This document shows, in pieces, positions 7,301 through 8,253 of a DNA stretch of 8,253 nucleotides. The stretch is taken from positions 1 through 8,253 of the forward strand of contig JAHEYE010000152.1 of assembly GCA_023251695.1 (NCBI GenBank). The letters run 5' to 3'. Within the stretch, counting starts at the first letter, position 1; every line of letters begins with the position of its first letter. The notes under the pieces are model-generated. The model saw only the letters and a list, made by a program, of their open reading frames with translations, was not told the DNA's origin and searched no databases. The translations under genes were made by a program, and so were the position numbers. Source of the DNA: Sphingobacteriaceae bacterium (GTDB lineage: Bacteria; Bacteroidota; Bacteroidia; B-17B0; Aurantibacillaceae).

Positions 7301-7837
7301 TTTTACTTCCGTAATTTCTTTTAAGCCTTCTATTCTGTCTTTCAATTCATCTGCGTATTCTTTTAATTTATTCAAGTCCATGTCGCCTGCAATGTTGATG
7401 TACATAATCGGGAATTCAGAAAAAGCTAATTCTTTAATAAAAGGTGGTCGGGTTAAGCCTGCAGGTAAATCCGAACGGGCTTCGTCCACTTTATCCTTTA
7501 CCGACTGCCTCGCCTTATCTACATTCACCTCAGTACCAAATTCAACCGTAATTAATGAAACATCCTGCATGGAGTTACTGATTAATTTTTTTACCCCGGG
7601 AATTGATTTTAATTTTTTCTCTAAAGGTTTAGTAATTGTATTCTCGATATTACTGGGTGAGTTACCGGGATAAACCGTGCTGACGAAAAATTTAGGAACA
7701 ACAATATCCGGGAAACTTTCTTTCGGTAGGCTATTGTACGAAGAAATACCCCAAAACGTAATGATTATTGTTAAGATATAAACCGCGACTTTATTATCGA
7801 TGGCCCAACTACTTGGTTTAAATTGTTTAAAATCCAT
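4376..7837 (-). CDS. Efflux RND transporter permease (HAE1/AcrB-like)
   Basis: A 1153-residue inner-membrane proton-driven pump subunit (AcrB is 1049). It is expected to work as a trimer with the adaptor encoded upstream and an outer-membrane channel, exporting drugs or other amphiphiles; the substrate cannot be read from sequence. Using the ATG at 7837: TM1 is about 17-36, followed by the family segment YNSLPKESFPDI; porter domains lie at about 37-335 and 605-925. TM4 has LGIVVDDAIVVIEN with the Asp pair 404-405 of the proton relay. TM10 has VVRNGILLVEF, with Arg999 where AcrB has Lys940. Two extra hydrophobic helices (about 512-529 and 533-551) lie in the central loop between TM6 and TM7. 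The ATG start (MDFKQFKPSSWAIDNK) fits relatives of this style; an in-frame TTG at 7861 would add eight residues. The TAG stop lies inside the palindrome at 4315-4380. Confidence 0.93.
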   Translation of the reverse strand: MDFKQFKPSSWAIDNKVAVYILTIIITFWGISSYNSLPKESFPDIVVPKFFVSTVYPGNSPSNIENTITKPLEKKLKSIPGVKKLISNSMQDVSLITVEFGTEVNVDKARQSVKDKVDEARSDLPAGLTRPPFIKELAFSEFPIMYINIAGDMDLNKLKEYADELKDRIEGLKEITEVKMVGAPDREIQINLDMYKMQAMQMGMGDLERAIGSENITISGGQIPMEGTKRTISIKNEFKTVEEIKNTVVGSQSGARLYIRDFADVVDTVREAESFARLGGKNVITLNVIKRAGENLINASDKIKATIDELKKTEFPSNIDVKITADQSDKTKLTLHDLINTIIIGFILVTLILMFFMGVTNALFVALSVPLSMFIAFIFMPSIGFTMNMIVLFAFLLALGIVVDDAIVVIENTHRLFANGKRDIKTAAKMAAGEVFLPVLSGTITTLAPFIPLAFWSGVIGKFMFFLPITLIITLLASLFVAYFINPVFAVDFMKSHEEEQKNYGRINRKGWLRLLVYGLIALVLYAQGNIAIGNLMIFFALFMIIHRLFLYKLIEKFQTKVWPAFQRKYTNLLIWGLKRPWQLLVMTLGLFILSFLLMAIRKPNVVFFPSGDPNNIFVYVKLPEGTDPAKTNAVMKIVENKVNGIIGESNDIVSSIITNVTIGVTDPQDEDQSSYANRGKIAINFVEFSERHGKSTMDYLKQLQALNWNIAGADITCNKEQAGPPVSKPINIEIKGDKFEELVENAKNLKRFIEEAGVPGVADLKSDFVDNKPEIVFDIDRERANREGISSAQLAMEIRKAVFGIDNPSKFRDANDEYPIQLRYKYEQRTNVEQLKNLKITFRDMNMGGLLRSVPLSAFCDIRYENTYGGIKRKQNKRVITLASDVLEGFNPNNVVTQVQEAAKGFRPTGAVEVKFTGQQEEQAETGAFLGGALMSSIGIILLVLVIQFNSIGKSIIILSEILLSVIGVLLGTAIFKMDMSIVMTGIGIVALAGIVVRNGILLVEFAEEARAKGVSLWDATVDAGRTRMTPVILTATAAILGLIPLAVGLNIDFEGLLTGFSPNIHFGGDNVVFWGPLSWTMIFGLGFATFLTLLLVPAMYLIAERLKRKAEIILKHYDLPKAMMYVPFFILFCRIILSVTRKKLDYGNLDY

Positions 7838-7908
7838 ATTGTTCAGTATTACAGTAGACAAATAACAGTAGGCGGTGAGGCATATTGTTGATGCTTAATT
7901 CTAAATTT
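7838..7908 (-). other. Short spacer between adaptor and permease genes
   Basis: Seventy-one bases separate the adaptor stop from the preferred permease ATG, or 47 if the TTG at 7861 is used. I see no hairpin with a T-tract and no clean TAnnTTTG box here, so the two genes are most likely co-transcribed. The adaptor-proximal end is taken up by one unit of a 14-base tandem repeat. Confidence 0.5.
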
Positions 7909-7922
7909 TTAATTCTTAATTT
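7895..7922. repeat. Two-copy 14-bp tandem repeat overlapping the adaptor stop codon
   Basis: ttaattctaaattt (7895-7908) is followed immediately by ttaattcttaattt (7909-7922), identical at 13 of 14 positions. The second unit encodes the last residues of the adaptor (within IKIKN) and its TAA stop (7909-7911); the first unit lies just past the stop. It looks like a small local duplication or slippage product in AT-rich DNA. Confidence 0.65.
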
Positions 7923-8253
7923 TAATAGCGTCGCCTTCGTTCAATCCATCGTATCCTGATGTAATTAACAAATCTGTTCCGCTAAGGCCACTTGCGATTT
8001 CCACATTTCCGTTATACTCTTTCCCTAAAGTGATATTGCGCTTTGCTGCCTTGTTTCCGTCTGCAACAATTACATAATGCTGCCCTTTTAAATCTTTCTG
8101 AATATAATTTAAAGCCACAGCCATTACCGGTTTTTCTGAAGTATAATCGTTAATGTTTAAAATGGCAATTTGATTCGGATGAAATTCTTTTTTGTTATCT
8201 AATATCACTTCAACGGCAAATGTTCTGTTCAAAGCACTGATAGCGCGGGCAGA
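7909..8253 (-). CDS. RND efflux periplasmic adaptor (membrane fusion protein), C-terminal fragment
   Basis: The frame stays open to the right edge, so the gene is partial; 114 C-terminal residues are visible, beginning SARAISALNRTFAVEVILDN. The motif NRTF-VEV-LDN, followed by a hydrophilic stretch, PNQIAILNI and then VMAVALNYI, is typical of the beta-barrel domain of HlyD/AcrA-type adaptors. The final part (HYVIVADGNKAAKRNITLGKEYNGNVEIASGLSGTDLLITSGYDGLNEGDAIKIKN) is the membrane-proximal domain, where V-V-DG-KA--R-I-LG and GL--GD-LI--G are family signatures. Such adaptors sit in the periplasm, usually tethered to the inner membrane, and bridge the RND pump to an outer-membrane channel. It is immediately upstream of the permease on the same strand, the normal operon order. 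An internal TTG at 8230-8232 is a Leu codon, not a start. Confidence 0.92.
   Translation of the reverse strand, partial: SARAISALNRTFAVEVILDNKKEFHPNQIAILNINDYTSEKPVMAVALNYIQKDLKGQHYVIVADGNKAAKRNITLGKEYNGNVEIASGLSGTDLLITSGYDGLNEGDAIKIKN

Noticed and set aside
4641..7673. Several plus-strand open frames of 78-130 residues opposite the RND permease.
   Set aside because: They are antisense shadows of a long, clearly coding gene; their low-complexity Ser/Thr/Ile-rich or basic translations resemble no family.
7838..7861. TTG at 7861 as start of the RND permease.
   Set aside because: The ATG at 7837 gives the usual N-terminus of this pump type, with the cytoplasmic segment leading straight into TM1. 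The eight added residues look like untranslated leader, though the TTG cannot be fully excluded.
1..8253. Defence island, CRISPR, toxin-antitoxin or other novel system in the window.
   Set aside because: All sizeable genes belong to recognised metabolic or envelope families except the N-terminal domain of the T9SS protein, and no array, transposase or phage gene is visible.

Overview
The window most likely comes from a member of the Bacteroidota (Flavobacteriia or Sphingobacteriia-like). The strongest marker is a C-terminal type IX secretion (T9SS) sorting domain. Supporting signs are AT-rich intergenic DNA, a TAnnTTTG-type -7 promoter element, no obvious Shine-Dalgarno sequences, and an RND pump and adaptor of the style common in this phylum. 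The genus cannot be named from the sequence.

Layout on the + strand: the 3' end of glyA (serine hydroxymethyltransferase) runs in from the left edge and ends at 202. A palindrome-rich spacer follows, holding a probable intrinsic terminator. Next comes a signal-peptide-bearing outer-membrane beta-barrel of the BamA/TamA surface-antigen type (306-1385). A secreted protein with a T9SS sorting tail follows (1449-2588). Both of these genes appear to start at TTG.

Layout on the - strand: a large YcbB/LdtD-like L,D-transpeptidase, predicted to be a lipoprotein, occupies 2589-4286. Its stop codon directly abuts the stop of the T9SS gene, with no base between them. An 89-bp gap separates it from the RND gene; this gap holds a -7-like promoter element and most of a 66-bp imperfect palindrome built of ACGAAT/ATTCGT units, whose last five bases run into the 3' end of that gene. 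Further right on the same strand are an HAE1-type RND efflux permease (4376-7837) and, upstream of it, the C-terminal part of its periplasmic adaptor (7909 to the right edge). Adaptor and permease look like one operon whose promoter, and perhaps an outer-membrane TolC-like gene, lie outside the window.

Functionally this is a cell-envelope neighbourhood: outer-membrane barrel, secreted surface protein, peptidoglycan cross-linking enzyme and multidrug-type efflux pump. The sequence does not show that these genes act together beyond the adaptor-permease pair. There is no gene-free stretch over 300 bases, and I saw no RNA gene, CRISPR array or transposase. I did not find a convincing new biological system. 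The most notable items are the two intergenic palindromes, the zero-gap convergent gene pair, the paired TTG starts and the two extra hydrophobic helices in the RND pump.
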